Part shown: positions 7,618-17,176 of the stretch, in pieces | Numbering within the stretch: position 1 is the first letter of the stretch | Layout of the letters: every line of letters begins with the position of its first letter | Assembly: GCA_948896235.1 (NCBI GenBank) | Contig: CAQUUC010000001.1 | Span: 124,001 to 188,000, forward strand | DNA length: 64,000 nt | Direction of reading: 5' to 3' | Source: an uncultured Clostridia bacterium | GTDB lineage: Bacteria > Bacillota > Clostridia > TANB77 > CAG-508 | Notes under the pieces: model-generated | The model's database searches: none | The model's input: only the letters and a program-made list of their open reading frames with translations | What the model was told of the DNA's origin: nothing | Position numbers and translations under genes: made by a program

Positions 7618-7681
7618 TTAGCAAAATGAGATAATGCCATTAAGAAAAATAATTATTATTGTTAGTATTGGAGGCGAGAAA

Positions 7682-8065
7682 ATGAGTAGAGTAGATAGAA
7701 GAGAATTTAAAGACTGGAAAGGATTTGGAGCAAGGACAAGAAAATGTAGAGAAAGTGTGGGAATGACAAGAGAACGATTTGCTGAAATGATAGGCAGAAC
7801 AGAAAATTATCTATTAAGCCTAGAAAAAGGTGATAAAAGTTGTAGCATACACACACTACATCAGATTTGTACATCTTTAAAAGAATCTCCAGATTACATA
7901 TTATATGGTGATGGTATGGAAAAGGAAAAAGAAAACACAGATAAAGAAATATTATTAGAAATTATAAATAAATGTAATTCAAAGCAATTAAGAATTTTAA
8001 GAGAAGTTGTTGTTGCAATTTTTCCTAATTTTCCTGACATTATAGAAGAGAATGATAACGATTAA
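7682..8065 (+). CDS. Xre-family HTH regulator
   Basis: 127 aa from ATG at 7682, which follows GGAGGCG; an upstream in-frame ATG at 7634 has no ribosome site. HTH_3 domain at about residues 14-72: GARTRKCRESVGMTRERFAEMIGRTENYLLSLEKGDKSCSIHTLHQICTSL. A C-terminal helix of about 45 residues follows. It is the last gene before the first conserved promoter cassette and a natural candidate for the element's master repressor. Confidence 0.8.
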   Translation: MSRVDRREFKDWKGFGARTRKCRESVGMTRERFAEMIGRTENYLLSLEKGDKSCSIHTLHQICTSLKESPDYILYGDGMEKEKENTDKEILLEIINKCNSKQLRILREVVVAIFPNFPDIIEENDND

Positions 8066-8078
8066 ATTTATATGAATA

Positions 8079-8123
8079 GGGAAAAATTTGGGAATTGATA
8101 AAGTGAATTCTTGTAGATATAAT
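8079..8123 (+). promoter_or_regulatory. Conserved ICE promoter cassette 1
   Basis: GGGAA boxes at 8079-8083 and 8090-8094 (11 bp apart), -35 TTGATA 8095-8100, 17-bp spacer, -10 TATAAT 8118-8123. Drives the ParB/relaxase/VirD4 operon. The double box abuts the -35 as expected for an activator site or an UP-like element. Confidence 0.8.
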
Positions 8124-8128
8124 GATAC

Positions 8129-8187
8129 CATCAAAAAAGTAGATAAGTGCCAAGCAATTGGTGCTTATTTTTTGCACTTTTTTGATG
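8129..8187 (+). terminator. Leader hairpin of cassette 1
   Basis: Outer arms CATCAAAAAAGT (8129-8140) and ACTTTTTTGATG (8176-8187) enclose an inner 9-bp stem 8145-8166 followed by TTTTTT. It begins about at the predicted RNA start, so transcripts from cassette 1 meet a terminator almost at once. Confidence 0.7.
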
Positions 8188-8215
8188 TGAAATTTACAAG
8201 AAAGGAGCTATAAAG

Positions 8216-9229
8216 ATGAGTGAACAAATACAGCAGCTTTTTAAAAAAGCATTGCAAAATCGAAATCAGGAGGAAGAAAAAGCACAAGAGGAAAAAAAGA
8301 AAGTAGAGGAACTTGAAGAAAATAATTCTCAGCAAATTCCTGAAGTAAAAGAAGACATTAAAACAATAGAAGATTCTAAAATAGAAGAACCAAAAGTTGA
8401 AGAAGATTTAGAAGATAACAAAGAAAAAAGAATAATGATAAGTATCGACAAATTAGAAGATTTTCCAAATCAACCATTTAAGCCTTATTCAAAAGAAAAA
8501 CAAGCAGAAATGATAGAAAGTATCAAAATTAATGGTATTATTCAAGACTTAATTGTAAGACCATTACCAAATGGTAAGTATCAAATTTTAAGTGGACACA
8601 ATAGAAGAGATTGTGCAAAAATAGTTGGACTAACTGAACTTCCATGTAAGATTAAAGATATAGAGGATGATGATGCAAATTTGATTTTAATTGATAGCAA
8701 TCTTATTCAAAGAAAAGACTTTTTTCCTTCAGAAATGGCAAAAGGGCTACTAATTAAAAAAGAGATTTACAAAAAAAGAAATGTAAAAAGTGATTTCTTT
8801 GAAGAAATTGGAAAAGAACAAAATATGAGTCGAGGAAATATTCAGAGATATTTACGATTAAATTATCTTAATTCAAAACTACTAGAAATGGTTGATTCTA
8901 AAGAGATAAATATAAAACTAGGAGAAGAATTATCATTCTTAAAAGATGAAGAACAAGAGTTTTTAGCAAGTTTAATTTATCCAAATGTACAAAAATTAAC
9001 AACTAGCCAAGTAAAAAAACTAAGAGAAGAATCAAGTGTTGATAATTTAACAGAAGATAAAATAATAGAAATACTAGAAAAGAAAGATACTGAAGAGAAA
9101 GAAAATAAGGGAGAAATTACTTTTTCAAGTGATGAATTAAATAAATACTTTAAAGATTTTGGAACAACAGAAGAAATTAAAGAATTTATTATTGTTATGC
9201 TAGAAGCATACTTTGGAAATAAGGTGTAA
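8216..9229 (+). CDS. ParB-like nuclease-domain protein
   Basis: 337 aa. Glu/Lys-rich low-complexity N-terminus (1-70), then the ParB/Spo0J N-terminal domain: ISIDKLEDFPNQPFKPYS, KINGIIQDLIVRPL, YQILSGHNRRDCAK (the GHxR CTP/nuclease motif) at about residues 115-128, DSNLIQRKDFFPSEMAKG, and a KorB-type helix-turn-helix. First gene after cassette 1. In ICEs such proteins act in partition or regulation of transfer; no ParA-like partner is adjacent, the nearest being the CpaE-like protein at 20781. Confidence 0.85.
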   Translation: MSEQIQQLFKKALQNRNQEEEKAQEEKKKVEELEENNSQQIPEVKEDIKTIEDSKIEEPKVEEDLEDNKEKRIMISIDKLEDFPNQPFKPYSKEKQAEMIESIKINGIIQDLIVRPLPNGKYQILSGHNRRDCAKIVGLTELPCKIKDIEDDDANLILIDSNLIQRKDFFPSEMAKGLLIKKEIYKKRNVKSDFFEEIGKEQNMSRGNIQRYLRLNYLNSKLLEMVDSKEINIKLGEELSFLKDEEQEFLASLIYPNVQKLTTSQVKKLREESSVDNLTEDKIIEILEKKDTEEKENKGEITFSSDELNKYFKDFGTTEEIKEFIIVMLEAYFGNKV

Positions 9230-9232
9230 TAT

Positions 9233-9679
9233 ATGGCAAGAACAGAAAGAGTAAATGCGGTTGTAACTTCTAAAACAAAGAAGGCATTAGAAAAATTATC
9301 TTCTACTACTGGTATATCACAATCAGAAATTATAAATATTGCAATTCAAGAACACTTAAAAGTAAAAAGTGCAAAAGAAGATATAAACTTTATAACTAAA
9401 GAGATAGATAGGGCAATAGATTCTAAACTAGATTCTTATCATAATAGATTATTTAGACTATTAGCAAAAATGACAAAAGCAATATTTACATCTCTCTATA
9501 TAAATGGTCATATGTTGTCATATATGTGCAACAGTAATATTAGTCAAGAATTTTTAAAGAAGGAAATAGAAATAGCAAACAAAAAAGCATATCAAGTTTT
9601 AAGAAGTGGATTTTTAGAAGAAGATGTAACACAGTTATTTCCTTCTAATTTAAAAGACTTTGATGAGGATAATGAATGA
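9233..9679 (+). CDS. RHH relaxosome accessory protein (MobC-like)
   Basis: 148 aa. N-terminal RHH: RVNAVVTSKTKKALEKLSSTTGISQSEIINIAIQEHLK, followed by a helical part with an acidic end. Directly upstream of the relaxase and overlapping it by 4 nt (ATGA), the usual place of the DNA-binding protein that directs relaxase to oriT. oriT itself was not located. Confidence 0.7.
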   Translation: MARTERVNAVVTSKTKKALEKLSSTTGISQSEIINIAIQEHLKVKSAKEDINFITKEIDRAIDSKLDSYHNRLFRLLAKMTKAIFTSLYINGHMLSYMCNSNISQEFLKKEIEIANKKAYQVLRSGFLEEDVTQLFPSNLKDFDEDNE

Positions 9680-10977
9680 CAGATAGTGAAAATGGAAAAG
9701 TAATATTCAAATGGGTTATGGATGATAAACACAAAAAGCAGAGTATTCAAAGCTATATTAACAAGTTGCATATAGATTATATTGCAACAAGACCAGGAAC
9801 AGATTATGGAGATGAAAAACATGGACTATTTGGATATATGCAAAATACAGATAATGTAGAGCAAATGGACTTAAAAAATATAGAGAAGTATGCACAAAAT
9901 ATCAGTAATCAAGGAGTAAAAATTATTAAAACAATAATTTCACTACGAGAAGAAGATGCTATAAAAAAAGCAATTACAAACAAATCAGCTTGGAAAAGTA
10001 TTTTAAAAGATAGAATAAGAGGAATTGCTGAAGAATATAATATTGAATTTCAAAATTTGGAGTGGGTTGCGAGTTACCATATGGAAAAAGGACACCCACA
10101 TGCACATCTTGTTTTTTGGGATATTTCTCAATTAACAGATTATAAAAAAAGGTCCTATGTAAATTTTAAAAATATTAGGAAGCATATTGCAAAAGGAATT
10201 TTTAAAGAAGATTTAGATGACTTATATGAAAAACAAAACCAATTTAAAAAGGACATTTTAACAGATGTTAAACAATTTAATAAAGAATTTAAAATTGAAG
10301 AAGAAATTATTATGCAGCTAAAAGAAGAAATGCCAAGTATCTATAATAATCCAATTTTAAATTGTAGGTTTGTAGATTCAGGAGTTCAAAAAATTAGTAA
10401 CAATTTAAAAGAATTGAAAAGTAAATTACATAATTATAAATATCAAGATCAGACAAAAGAGGTAAAGGTATTGATTGATGATACTTCTCATTTAATTCTA
10501 AATTCTTCAAGAGATTGCTTTAATACATATGTTGCCTATGTAAAGACTAATATAAAAATTGGCGAAATATTAGCACAAACAGATACACCAGAGCAATTAA
10601 ACAATGTGAAAAGTAAAGCAGAAAACTTTATGCTAAATAAAATGGGAAATCAGATATTGAAATTTTTAAAAAGTGAAGAGTTTGAAAAAAGAAGAAAAGA
10701 AGAATATGAACAGAAAATAAAAGAATATGAAGAGAAAAGAATGATAAGAGAACAAGAATTTTTGGAAGAGCAAATAGACTATTTAGAAAGTCAATTTAAA
10801 AATGATGCAACAAGATTATTTTCAGAAATATTTCATTTGCTTAACCAAGAACAGATTTCAAGCGAAGGAAGATATGGAAGTTTAAAGACGAAATATTCAA
10901 GTCTTTCTAAACAAGCAAAGAAAGAAAAGTATTTAGAACAGAGAAATACTTCTGGAATTGACTGGTTTGCATTGTAA
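9676..10977 (+). CDS. MobP-type relaxase
   Basis: 433 aa. Nicks oriT and leads the transferred strand. N-terminal IQSYINKLHIDYIATRPGTDYG resembles the MobP3 motif I region; the metal-binding motif III is YHMEKGHPHAHLVFW near residues 134-149 with its His cluster. The C-terminal half is a long Lys/Glu coiled coil (about 335-385). No CGG codon or frameshift. Part of the cassette 1 operon with ParB, RHH and VirD4. Confidence 0.85.
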   Translation: MTDSENGKVIFKWVMDDKHKKQSIQSYINKLHIDYIATRPGTDYGDEKHGLFGYMQNTDNVEQMDLKNIEKYAQNISNQGVKIIKTIISLREEDAIKKAITNKSAWKSILKDRIRGIAEEYNIEFQNLEWVASYHMEKGHPHAHLVFWDISQLTDYKKRSYVNFKNIRKHIAKGIFKEDLDDLYEKQNQFKKDILTDVKQFNKEFKIEEEIIMQLKEEMPSIYNNPILNCRFVDSGVQKISNNLKELKSKLHNYKYQDQTKEVKVLIDDTSHLILNSSRDCFNTYVAYVKTNIKIGEILAQTDTPEQLNNVKSKAENFMLNKMGNQILKFLKSEEFEKRRKEEYEQKIKEYEEKRMIREQEFLEEQIDYLESQFKNDATRLFSEIFHLLNQEQISSEGRYGSLKTKYSSLSKQAKKEKYLEQRNTSGIDWFAL

Positions 10978-11025
10978 TTAAATGACTTTTAAAGTAGTTT
11001 AAAACTAATTTAAAGGAGAATTACA

Positions 11026-13069
11026 ATGGGAAAAAGAATAAGTAAAAAAATTGTAACTCTTCTTATAGCTTTTATAATTTCAATAATTTTATCTGCTGTT
11101 ATATCAACTTGTTTACATCTAATATTTACTAAAAACCCAGAAGCAATATTAGAATTAAATCCCAGCAAAATAATAGGTAGTATTTTAACAAATGCTCAAA
11201 ATAGACAAATGTTTTATCTGATTATTTTAGCATTTATGACACTTGCATGTGTTTCTGTATTTAAAGTATTTAAATTAAATGATTATCATGCAAAGATATA
11301 CCAAGTAACACCAGAAATTGAAATTCCACTTCCTGTAGGAAAAAATCAAACACAACATCGGCTCTGCATGGTGGTTAGAAAAAAAGAAATTCAAAAACAA
11401 TTTTGGAATTAATGTAATAGATCCATTAAATCCAACAATAGCAACTTTATTAAATAAAGAAGATACAACACAAGTAGAACCTATATTTAAAAAAGGTGGT
11501 CTAACAGTTGGAAAGAATACAAAGAATAAATACAAAATTGAGCTAAAGAAAAGCAAATTTAAAATACCATATTTAAAAATAAAGAAACGAAAGATAGAAG
11601 AAGTCTATTATATAGCCGACAATTTGCATTCATTAACTATTGGTGCAACAAGGTCTCGGAAAAACAAGGTCAGTTGTACTTGAAACAATAAACAATACAG
11701 CACTTGCTGGAGAAAGTATGATAATTAGTGATCCTAAAGGAGAATTGTATGAGTACACCTGCAAAGAACTAGAACAACTTGGCTATAAGGTACTTACATT
11801 AGACTTTAAAAATCCTTTAAAATCTAGTCATTATAACTTTTTACAACCAGTTATAGATGCAGTAAATAAGCGGAGATATTCCTTTAGCAGAAAATAGAGC
11901 AAGTGACATAGTTTCATCGCTAGTTGGAGAAGCAAAGCGGTGAGAAAATTTGGAATGATGGTGAAAAAAGTGTTATAAAAGCAGGTATTATGGCTGTTGT
12001 TATGGAAAATAAAGAACATCCAGAATATCAAAATCTGGTAAATGTTTATAATTTTCTATCAGAAATGTGTATGGAACAGCCAGATAAAACAATGCTTATG
12101 GACACATTTTTAGAAGGATTACCAAAGAATCATCCAGCAGTTTCCGCTTTTGCACCTGCAAGAATAGCACCTAGTAAAACTAGAGCAAGTTTCTTTACAA
12201 GTGCATTAAATACATTAAATATTTTTACAGATAGTTACATTGCTTCTATGATTTCTTCAACAGATATTTCAGCAGAAGAACTTGGAGCAAATCGTATAAT
12301 TCTATATTGTATATTACCAGATGAAAAAGTTACAATGTATGGATTATGTTCATTATTTGTGAACCAAATTTACATGGGGTTGGTAGAATATGCAGATGCT
12401 AGAGGTGGACAACTTAAAAATAGAGTAAACTTTATTTTAGATGAGTTTGGTAACTTTAGTCAGATTCCAAACTTTGGAGGGTTTCTAACTGTTGGTGGAG
12501 GAAGAAAAATAAGATTTAACTTATTTTTACAATCTTTCGCACAATTAAATGAAAAGTATGGAGATAACACAGCACAAAATATTTTAGATAACTGCTATGT
12601 ATGGAATTATTTAAAGACATCAAATGATGTAACCGCAGAAAAAATTAGTAAAAAGATTGGAAATTATACAACTACTAATTTTTCAGAAAGCAACTCTTCA
12701 AATGGTGGAAGTAGTAATATTAGCACATCAAGTTCTATGAATTTATCTGCTAGACCATTACTTACATCGGATGAAATACTAAGGATAAATAGACCTTATC
12801 TTTTAGTTATGTGTTCTGGTAAACAACCAGCAATGACACAAGCACCAGATTTAAGTGGATGGTACTTTAATCAGATGCTTGGTATGGGAGATGAGGAATT
12901 TAATAGGAAATTAAGAGAGGAAAGAGAAAAAGAGAGAATAGAAAAACCTGTTCAAGAAGTTAAATTATGGGATATTGCTGATGTCACTAAGGAAGTCAAA
13001 AAGATTCTTGAAGAAGAAAAAAGGGCTGAATTAGAAAGACAAAGAGCAGAAAGATTTAGACACATATAA
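11026..13069 (+). CDS. VirD4/TraG coupling ATPase, needs four +1 shifts
   Basis: Type IV coupling protein, 679 aa if all four CGG sites (11359, 11657, 11871, 11938) are read as +1 to Gly; length minus four bases is exactly 680 codons. Two N-terminal membrane segments (about 8-36 and 62-82), Walker A GATRS-GKTR whose Gly is created by the shift at 11657, Walker B NFILDEFGNF near residue 470, and the GGGRKIRFNLFLQSFAQL motif downstream. Without shifting, translation stops at 11412, before the ATPase. In the element it would link relaxase-DNA to the secretion channel. An ordinary pseudogene is less likely because the rest is fully conserved and every lesion has the same form. Confidence 0.85.
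11359..11361 (+). other. In-frame CGG, +1 shift site (VirD4 site 1)
   Basis: CAT-C-GGC; zero frame stops at 11412; +1 frame gives HGSAWWLEKKEF. Confidence 0.8.
11657..11659 (+). other. In-frame CGG, +1 shift site (VirD4 site 2, Walker A)
   Basis: TCT-C-GGA; zero frame stops at 11683; +1 frame gives the P-loop RSGKTRSVV. Confidence 0.88.
11871..11873 (+). other. In-frame CGG, +1 shift site (VirD4 site 3)
   Basis: AAG-C-GGA; zero frame stops at 11897; +1 frame gives NKGDIPLAENRASDIV. Confidence 0.8.
11938..11940 (+). other. In-frame CGG, +1 shift site (VirD4 site 4)
   Basis: AAG-C-GGT; the next zero-frame codon is TGA (11941-11943); +1 frame gives EAKGEKIWNDGEKSV. Confidence 0.82.
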
Positions 13070-13085
13070 AAGGAGGTCCTATAAG

Positions 13086-13464
13086 ATGACTAAAATGAAA
13101 AGTTTTTTTAGAAATACAATTAGAAGAATATCAAAGGTAACAGCATGGGTAGTAATGTTATTTACAATGCAAATGACAAAATCATGTTTCGCAGCAGTTG
13201 ATGAAGTATCTGGTGGAGGTTCAATTCAAAGTAGTAAAATTGGAACAGGAATTATGAGAATGGTAAAAGACTTAACAGGTACACTTCAATGGATAATTCC
13301 AACTGCTGGAGTTATGGTTATACTATTTTATGTTTTTAAAATTATGACTCGGAGATGAACAAGACCAACAAAGATATAAGAAAACAATTATAAAAGTTTT
13401 AATTTGTATTATAGTTAGCATTTTAGCAGTTACAATAGTAAATTTAGTTGCTGGATATTTTTAG
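13086..13464 (+). CDS. VirB2/TrbC-like pilin subunit, one +1 shift
   Basis: 125 aa with one +1 shift at 13350. Signal-peptide-like N-terminus with cleavage near CFAA-VDE (residue 37), then two membrane segments (about 62-83 and 100-122) joined by a short charged loop KIMT-GDEQDQQRYKK. The loop matches KIMMGDEGDSKRYLNR of the gene at 16193, which needs no shift at that point. Without the shift the protein stops at 13358, losing the second membrane segment. Probably the major pilin or channel subunit of the T4SS. Confidence 0.8.
13350..13352 (+). other. In-frame CGG, +1 shift site (VirB2-like)
   Basis: ACT-C-GGA; zero frame CGG-AGA-TGA stops at 13358; +1 frame gives MTGDEQDQQ. Confidence 0.88.
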
Positions 13465-13483
13465 AATAAAGGAGTAAAGAAAA

Positions 13484-14263
13484 ATGGCACAGGAATTAGA
13501 ATTAGAAAAAACTAAAAAGCAAATAGAGTTAGAAAGATTAGAAAAGGAAAATAACAATTTAGACAAATTGGCTGAACAATTAGGAGAACTTGAAAGAATG
13601 ATACAACAAGAAAGAATTGATCAAGCTATTATGTCTGAAGATGTTGAAAAAACTCTAAATAAGGCCACAGAAGAAAAAAGAAAAAAAGAAGAAGAAGAAG
13701 CTAAAAAAATTATACTGATGAGAGAACAAAGGAAGAAAGAACTTGAAGAAGATGAAAGAAAATTACAAGCAGATCTTTCAAATAAAATACAGGGTTCTGT
13801 TTCAGAAAATGAAAAGATATATGGCTACATTAAAAGATATGTTTTGATTGGATTAGTGACTGGAATACCAGGTATTGCTATTGCATATTTGTTTGACAGA
13901 TGGCAAGACAATAAGATGGTAGAAGACTTGTATGAAGCACATATTGATATGATTCAAAATCCAAATAATGTAGAATTAGAAAGAACTTATCAAAAGAAAA
14001 AACTAGAATTTTCCAGAGTTTATAAAATAGATAAAATAGAAAAACTAATTAAAGAATCTGATGTTGTTTCAAAATTGCAAAAAGATAGAAAGGCATTAGA
14101 ACAACTTAGTAATGAAGTTGAAAAAGCAAGGGAAGTTATAAACAAAAAAATAGATGAAGCAATAGAAAAAGAATCAAAATTGCAAGAACAAAACGAAAGA
14201 GAACAAATGATATGTGAAGAAGAAATGGAAGAAGAACTAGAAAGAATGCCACCACAACCCTAG
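13484..14263 (+). CDS. Coiled-coil protein with central membrane segment
   Basis: 259 aa. Long Glu/Lys coiled coil (residues 1-105), a hydrophobic stretch YVLIGLVTGIPGIAIAYLF (about 120-138), then a second charged helical part ending in an acidic tail and PPQP. Not a recognised family; position between VirB2-like and VirB6-like genes suggests a T4SS accessory or scaffold protein. Last gene before cassette 2. Confidence 0.6.
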   Translation: MAQELELEKTKKQIELERLEKENNNLDKLAEQLGELERMIQQERIDQAIMSEDVEKTLNKATEEKRKKEEEEAKKIILMREQRKKELEEDERKLQADLSNKIQGSVSENEKIYGYIKRYVLIGLVTGIPGIAIAYLFDRWQDNKMVEDLYEAHIDMIQNPNNVELERTYQKKKLEFSRVYKIDKIEKLIKESDVVSKLQKDRKALEQLSNEVEKAREVINKKIDEAIEKESKLQEQNEREQMICEEEMEEELERMPPQP

Positions 14264-14307
14264 GGAAAAAATTGGGAATTGAAAGCAACTTTTCCTAAAG
14301 ATATAAT
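14263..14307 (+). promoter_or_regulatory. Conserved ICE promoter cassette 2
   Basis: GGGAA boxes 14263-14267 and 14274-14278, -35 TTGAAA 14279-14284, 17-bp spacer, -10 TATAAT 14302-14307. The first box begins at the last base of the preceding stop codon. Confidence 0.8.
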
Positions 14308-14317
14308 GATAGTATTG

Positions 14318-14362
14318 AAAAGAGTCATTACTAAGTCTTGCGACTTGGTATTACTCTTTTTT
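14318..14362 (+). terminator. Leader hairpin of cassette 2
   Basis: AAAAGAGT...AAGTC, loop TTGC, GACTT...ACTCTTTTTT: an interrupted long stem ending in a T run, about 10 nt after the predicted start. Confidence 0.7.
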
Positions 14363-14396
14363 CATTATAATTATATTTAAGGAAGGAGAAAAAGCA

Positions 14397-15240
14397 ATGG
14401 CAGTTTTGGTAGGAACTATTATTACATATATATTAAGTTGGTTAGCAGAAGCTATACTTTCGTGGTTTAGTGGAGTTTACGATACAATGTTCTGGAATCG
14501 GATTTGCAATAGAAATTAATTTTAGAAATTTGGAAAATTTCAATATTGGTGGATTATATAATGCAATTTATACTTTTGCCATAGCAGTATTAATAATTCT
14601 TTTTATAAAAAAGATGATAGAAACTTATCTTGCTTGGTCAAGTGGAGATCCAGATAATAACCCATTAAACATATTAATAGGATTTTTAAAGGCAATGATT
14701 ATAATGATTACATTTGGTTTCATATATACAAAATTCGCAAATGTATTTTATGAGTTTTTCTATAATCTATTACAAGGAATGACAGGCTCAAAAGATATAG
14801 TAACAGTAGAAGCTAGTAATTTAGCTTTTAATGTTTTTGGAGCGATTTTATATTTAGTAATAGCAATACAATTAGCACTATTGTATTTCCAATTTATAAC
14901 TCGTGGAATAGAAATGTTTATCCTAAGACTTGGAATGCCTTTTGCTTCCATCGGTCTGTTAAATAGCGATGGTGGGGCATTCAAAGGATATATTAAAAAG
15001 TTTATGACTAATGCTTTTACAATAATTGTTCAATTATTATTAATGCAATTAGCAATTATTTTAATGAATAAAGGTAAATTTGTTCTATCGCTATCAACCT
15101 CATCCATAGCTTTAAGAACACCTCATATGTTACAAGAGTTTATGAGTACAGCTGGTGGTGGTAGTGTATCAGGAAAAATAAGTACAGTTACAAGAGTAGT
15201 AAATACCTTTAGAGGTGGAATTGGAAAAGGTAAAAAATAA
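14397..15240 (+). CDS. VirB6/TrbL-like channel protein, one +1 shift
   Basis: 280 aa with the shift at 14499; ATG at 14397 follows GGAAGGAG. Five or six membrane segments (about 45-65, 85-105, 135-158, 165-180, 195-215). A long hydrophobic polytopic protein in the T4SS operon is typical of VirB6/TrbL, which forms the inner-membrane channel. The sequence RLGMPFASIGLLNSDGGAFKGYIKKF is characteristic of the Gram-positive TrbL-like family. Without the shift the product stops at 14519 after 40 codons. Confidence 0.75.
14499..14501 (+). other. In-frame CGG, +1 shift site (VirB6-like)
   Basis: AAT-C-GGA; zero frame stops at 14519; +1 frame gives WNGFAIEINFRNLE. Confidence 0.78.
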
Positions 15241-15269
15241 CCAAAAGAACGGAGAACGGAGAATGAAAA

Positions 15270-15653
15270 ATGGAAGTAGATGATTTTTTAAAATATATGT
15301 TAAATTTTTTTCAAAATATAGATAAACAGGCACAAAAAATATCTGAAGAGTTAAGTCAAAAAGATTTAGAAAGACAAGATATTTTGCATTATATAGAAAA
15401 TACAGAACTTAATGCAGCAGGATATGCTAGAGTAGGGAAACTTTTAAAAAGAGTAAGTGTTGAAAGAAGAGAAATAAAAAAAGAATTAGAAAAAATAAAT
15501 TGCTTAAAAGATAAATTGGCAAATAAATACAATAATAAACTAATTGCAGGAGATATAATAAAAGCACTAAAAGGATTACAGACAATAAATAATAGAAAAG
15601 GAAACTATGTAAATAGAACTGAAATCTTAAAGGAATTAACAGAAACAGTTTGA
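15270..15653 (+). CDS. Hypothetical helical protein in T4SS operon
   Basis: 127 aa, RBS GGAGAATG. All-helical, Lys/Glu-rich (EKINCLKDKLANKYNNKLIAGDIIKALKGLQ); no membrane segment. Not recognised. Lies between VirB6-like and VirB2-like genes. Confidence 0.5.
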   Translation: MEVDDFLKYMLNFFQNIDKQAQKISEELSQKDLERQDILHYIENTELNAAGYARVGKLLKRVSVERREIKKELEKINCLKDKLANKYNNKLIAGDIIKALKGLQTINNRKGNYVNRTEILKELTETV

Positions 15654-15672
15654 TTACAGTTAGGAGCAAAAA

Positions 15673-16134
15673 ATGGTAACATACCTTAGGAAAAGTATTA
15701 ATAATGTCATACATAGAAATAAAAAATTTAGTTTAACATATTTAAACGAAAAAGGAGAAACTAGGACATTAAAAAGTCAAAAGGACTTATTCAGTTTATG
15801 TATGGCATTAATGAATGAAAGTGAATTAATAGAAAATGGAATTATTGAACAATACAGTTTTGATGTTGACAATGCTTGCAAATATGCTTGGGGGTTTGAT
15901 ACAAAAAAAGCATTATTTACGATTATAAATAATTTAGAACATCTTGATATAACACTTATTCAAGCTACTTATAATAAAAATCAAATATATTCTTTTAGAA
16001 ACGAAAATTTAAAACTGGAAGAATTAGAAAATGTAAAACAACAAAGAGATGTTTATAAAAAACAAGTAGATGTTCAAAAAAAGATAATAGAAATATATCA
16101 AGACAAAGAAGAGGACGAAGAACTAGAAATTTAA
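15673..16134 (+). CDS. Hypothetical protein in T4SS operon
   Basis: 153 aa. N-terminal globular part (ITYLRKSINNVIHRNKKFSL through IIEQYSFDVDNACKYAWGFDTKKALF) and a C-terminal coiled coil with an acidic end (QDKEEDEELEI). No family recognised and no membrane segment. Confidence 0.5.
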   Translation: MVTYLRKSINNVIHRNKKFSLTYLNEKGETRTLKSQKDLFSLCMALMNESELIENGIIEQYSFDVDNACKYAWGFDTKKALFTIINNLEHLDITLIQATYNKNQIYSFRNENLKLEELENVKQQRDVYKKQVDVQKKIIEIYQDKEEDEELEI

Positions 16135-16192
16135 AATGAGAGGAAAATGAAAAAGAGTATATAGGGATAATATAAAAAAGAGGAGTAAAAAA

Positions 16193-16817
16193 ATGGATAC
16201 ATTAGATCAAGTAGTAACTTATCTAACTATTCTTTCAGGCTTTGCAGCAGTCCTTATGATACTTATTGCAGTTTTTAAAATTATGATGGGAGATGAAGGA
16301 GATTCAAAAAGATATTTAAACAGAATAAAACATGGATTAATAGCATTTGTTTTAATCATCTCTATTACTAATATAAAGACTTTAATTTTAGATTATTTTC
16401 CATATGAGCAATCACCAGAAGTAATTGGAGATTTTTCAGGAATAAAAACTAGCATTATAGACGGAACTTTAGAAGAAGACCATAAAGATGTAGAAGGGAG
16501 ACAAGTTATAAAGGTAGACCACCAATACTATGTAAAAACTGAAGATAAATTGATTAATCTTGGAACATGGACTAATAGTTTTAAAATATGGTGTTCGGTC
16601 TACAAAATGTATGATGATTGCCAACGGAATAACTCGTGGAAGTATAGCAAAAGACCAATATTACATATCATGGGAGAAAGATAAAGTGGAATCTGAATAT
16701 CAAGGATTTTTATTTTCAGCAGATGCCAAAGGAACAGTTAAATCAAAAGAAGATTTTTATAATTTAATGGGAGATTGGAAAGATAAGAAATATCAACAAT
16801 TTACATGGGTAGAATAG
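16193..16817 (+). CDS. Second VirB2/TrbC-like membrane protein, one +1 shift
   Basis: 207 aa with a shift at 16625. Two membrane segments near residues 8-32 and 48-66 with the loop KIMMGDEGDSKRYLNRIKHG, the TrbC/VirB2 arrangement and a paralogue of 13086-13464. The C-terminal 140 residues form an extra hydrophilic domain containing KMYDDCQ-GITRGSIAKDQYYISWEKDKVES. Zero-frame reading stops at 16684. A separate TCG-GTC at 16595-16600 is out of phase and does not shift. Confidence 0.7.
16625..16627 (+). other. In-frame CGG, +1 shift site (second VirB2-like)
   Basis: CAA-C-GGA; zero frame stops at 16684; +1 frame gives CQGITRGSIAKDQYY. Confidence 0.8.
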
Positions 16818-16828
16818 GAGTGAAAAGT

Positions 16829-17176
16829 ATGTATGATGAACAATACCAAATACCTATACCAGCAGATGTCAGAACTCGTATGGAGTTAATCAATGGAATA
16901 GGAATAGAAGAATTAGTTAATACAGGGGTAGCAGGAATAATAGGAATATTATTAGGATATATCTATAACTTAATGTTTCATAATTATCTTATAGCAGTTG
17001 GGATTTTTGGAGTAATAACTGTTTTAACTTTTATTGCAGTTATGAAAGATAAGCACAATACATCAATTGCAATGTTAATAGGGAATATTATTAAATTTTA
17101 TAATAGTCAACAATATTTTAAATATGAGAAAATTGTAAGGAGGAGGGAAAATAATTATGAGCTTATTATTATTTGA
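16829..17176 (+). CDS. PrgI family (VirB3-like) T4SS protein
   Basis: 115 aa from ATG at 16829 after AGGAG; the frame is open upstream but without a better site. Starts YDEQYQIPIPADVRTRMELINGIGIEEL and has two close membrane segments (about 38-57 and 62-80), as in PrgI/VirB3 proteins next to VirB4. Its end overlaps the next gene by 20 nt. Confidence 0.8.
   Translation: MYDEQYQIPIPADVRTRMELINGIGIEELVNTGVAGIIGILLGYIYNLMFHNYLIAVGIFGVITVLTFIAVMKDKHNTSIAMLIGNIIKFYNSQQYFKYEKIVRRRENNYELIII

Noticed and set aside
16595..16600. TTCGGTC at 16595 as the shift site of the second VirB2-like gene.
   Set aside because: It is out of phase (TCG-GTC). The in-phase CGG at 16625 joins the same two frames and fits the rule.
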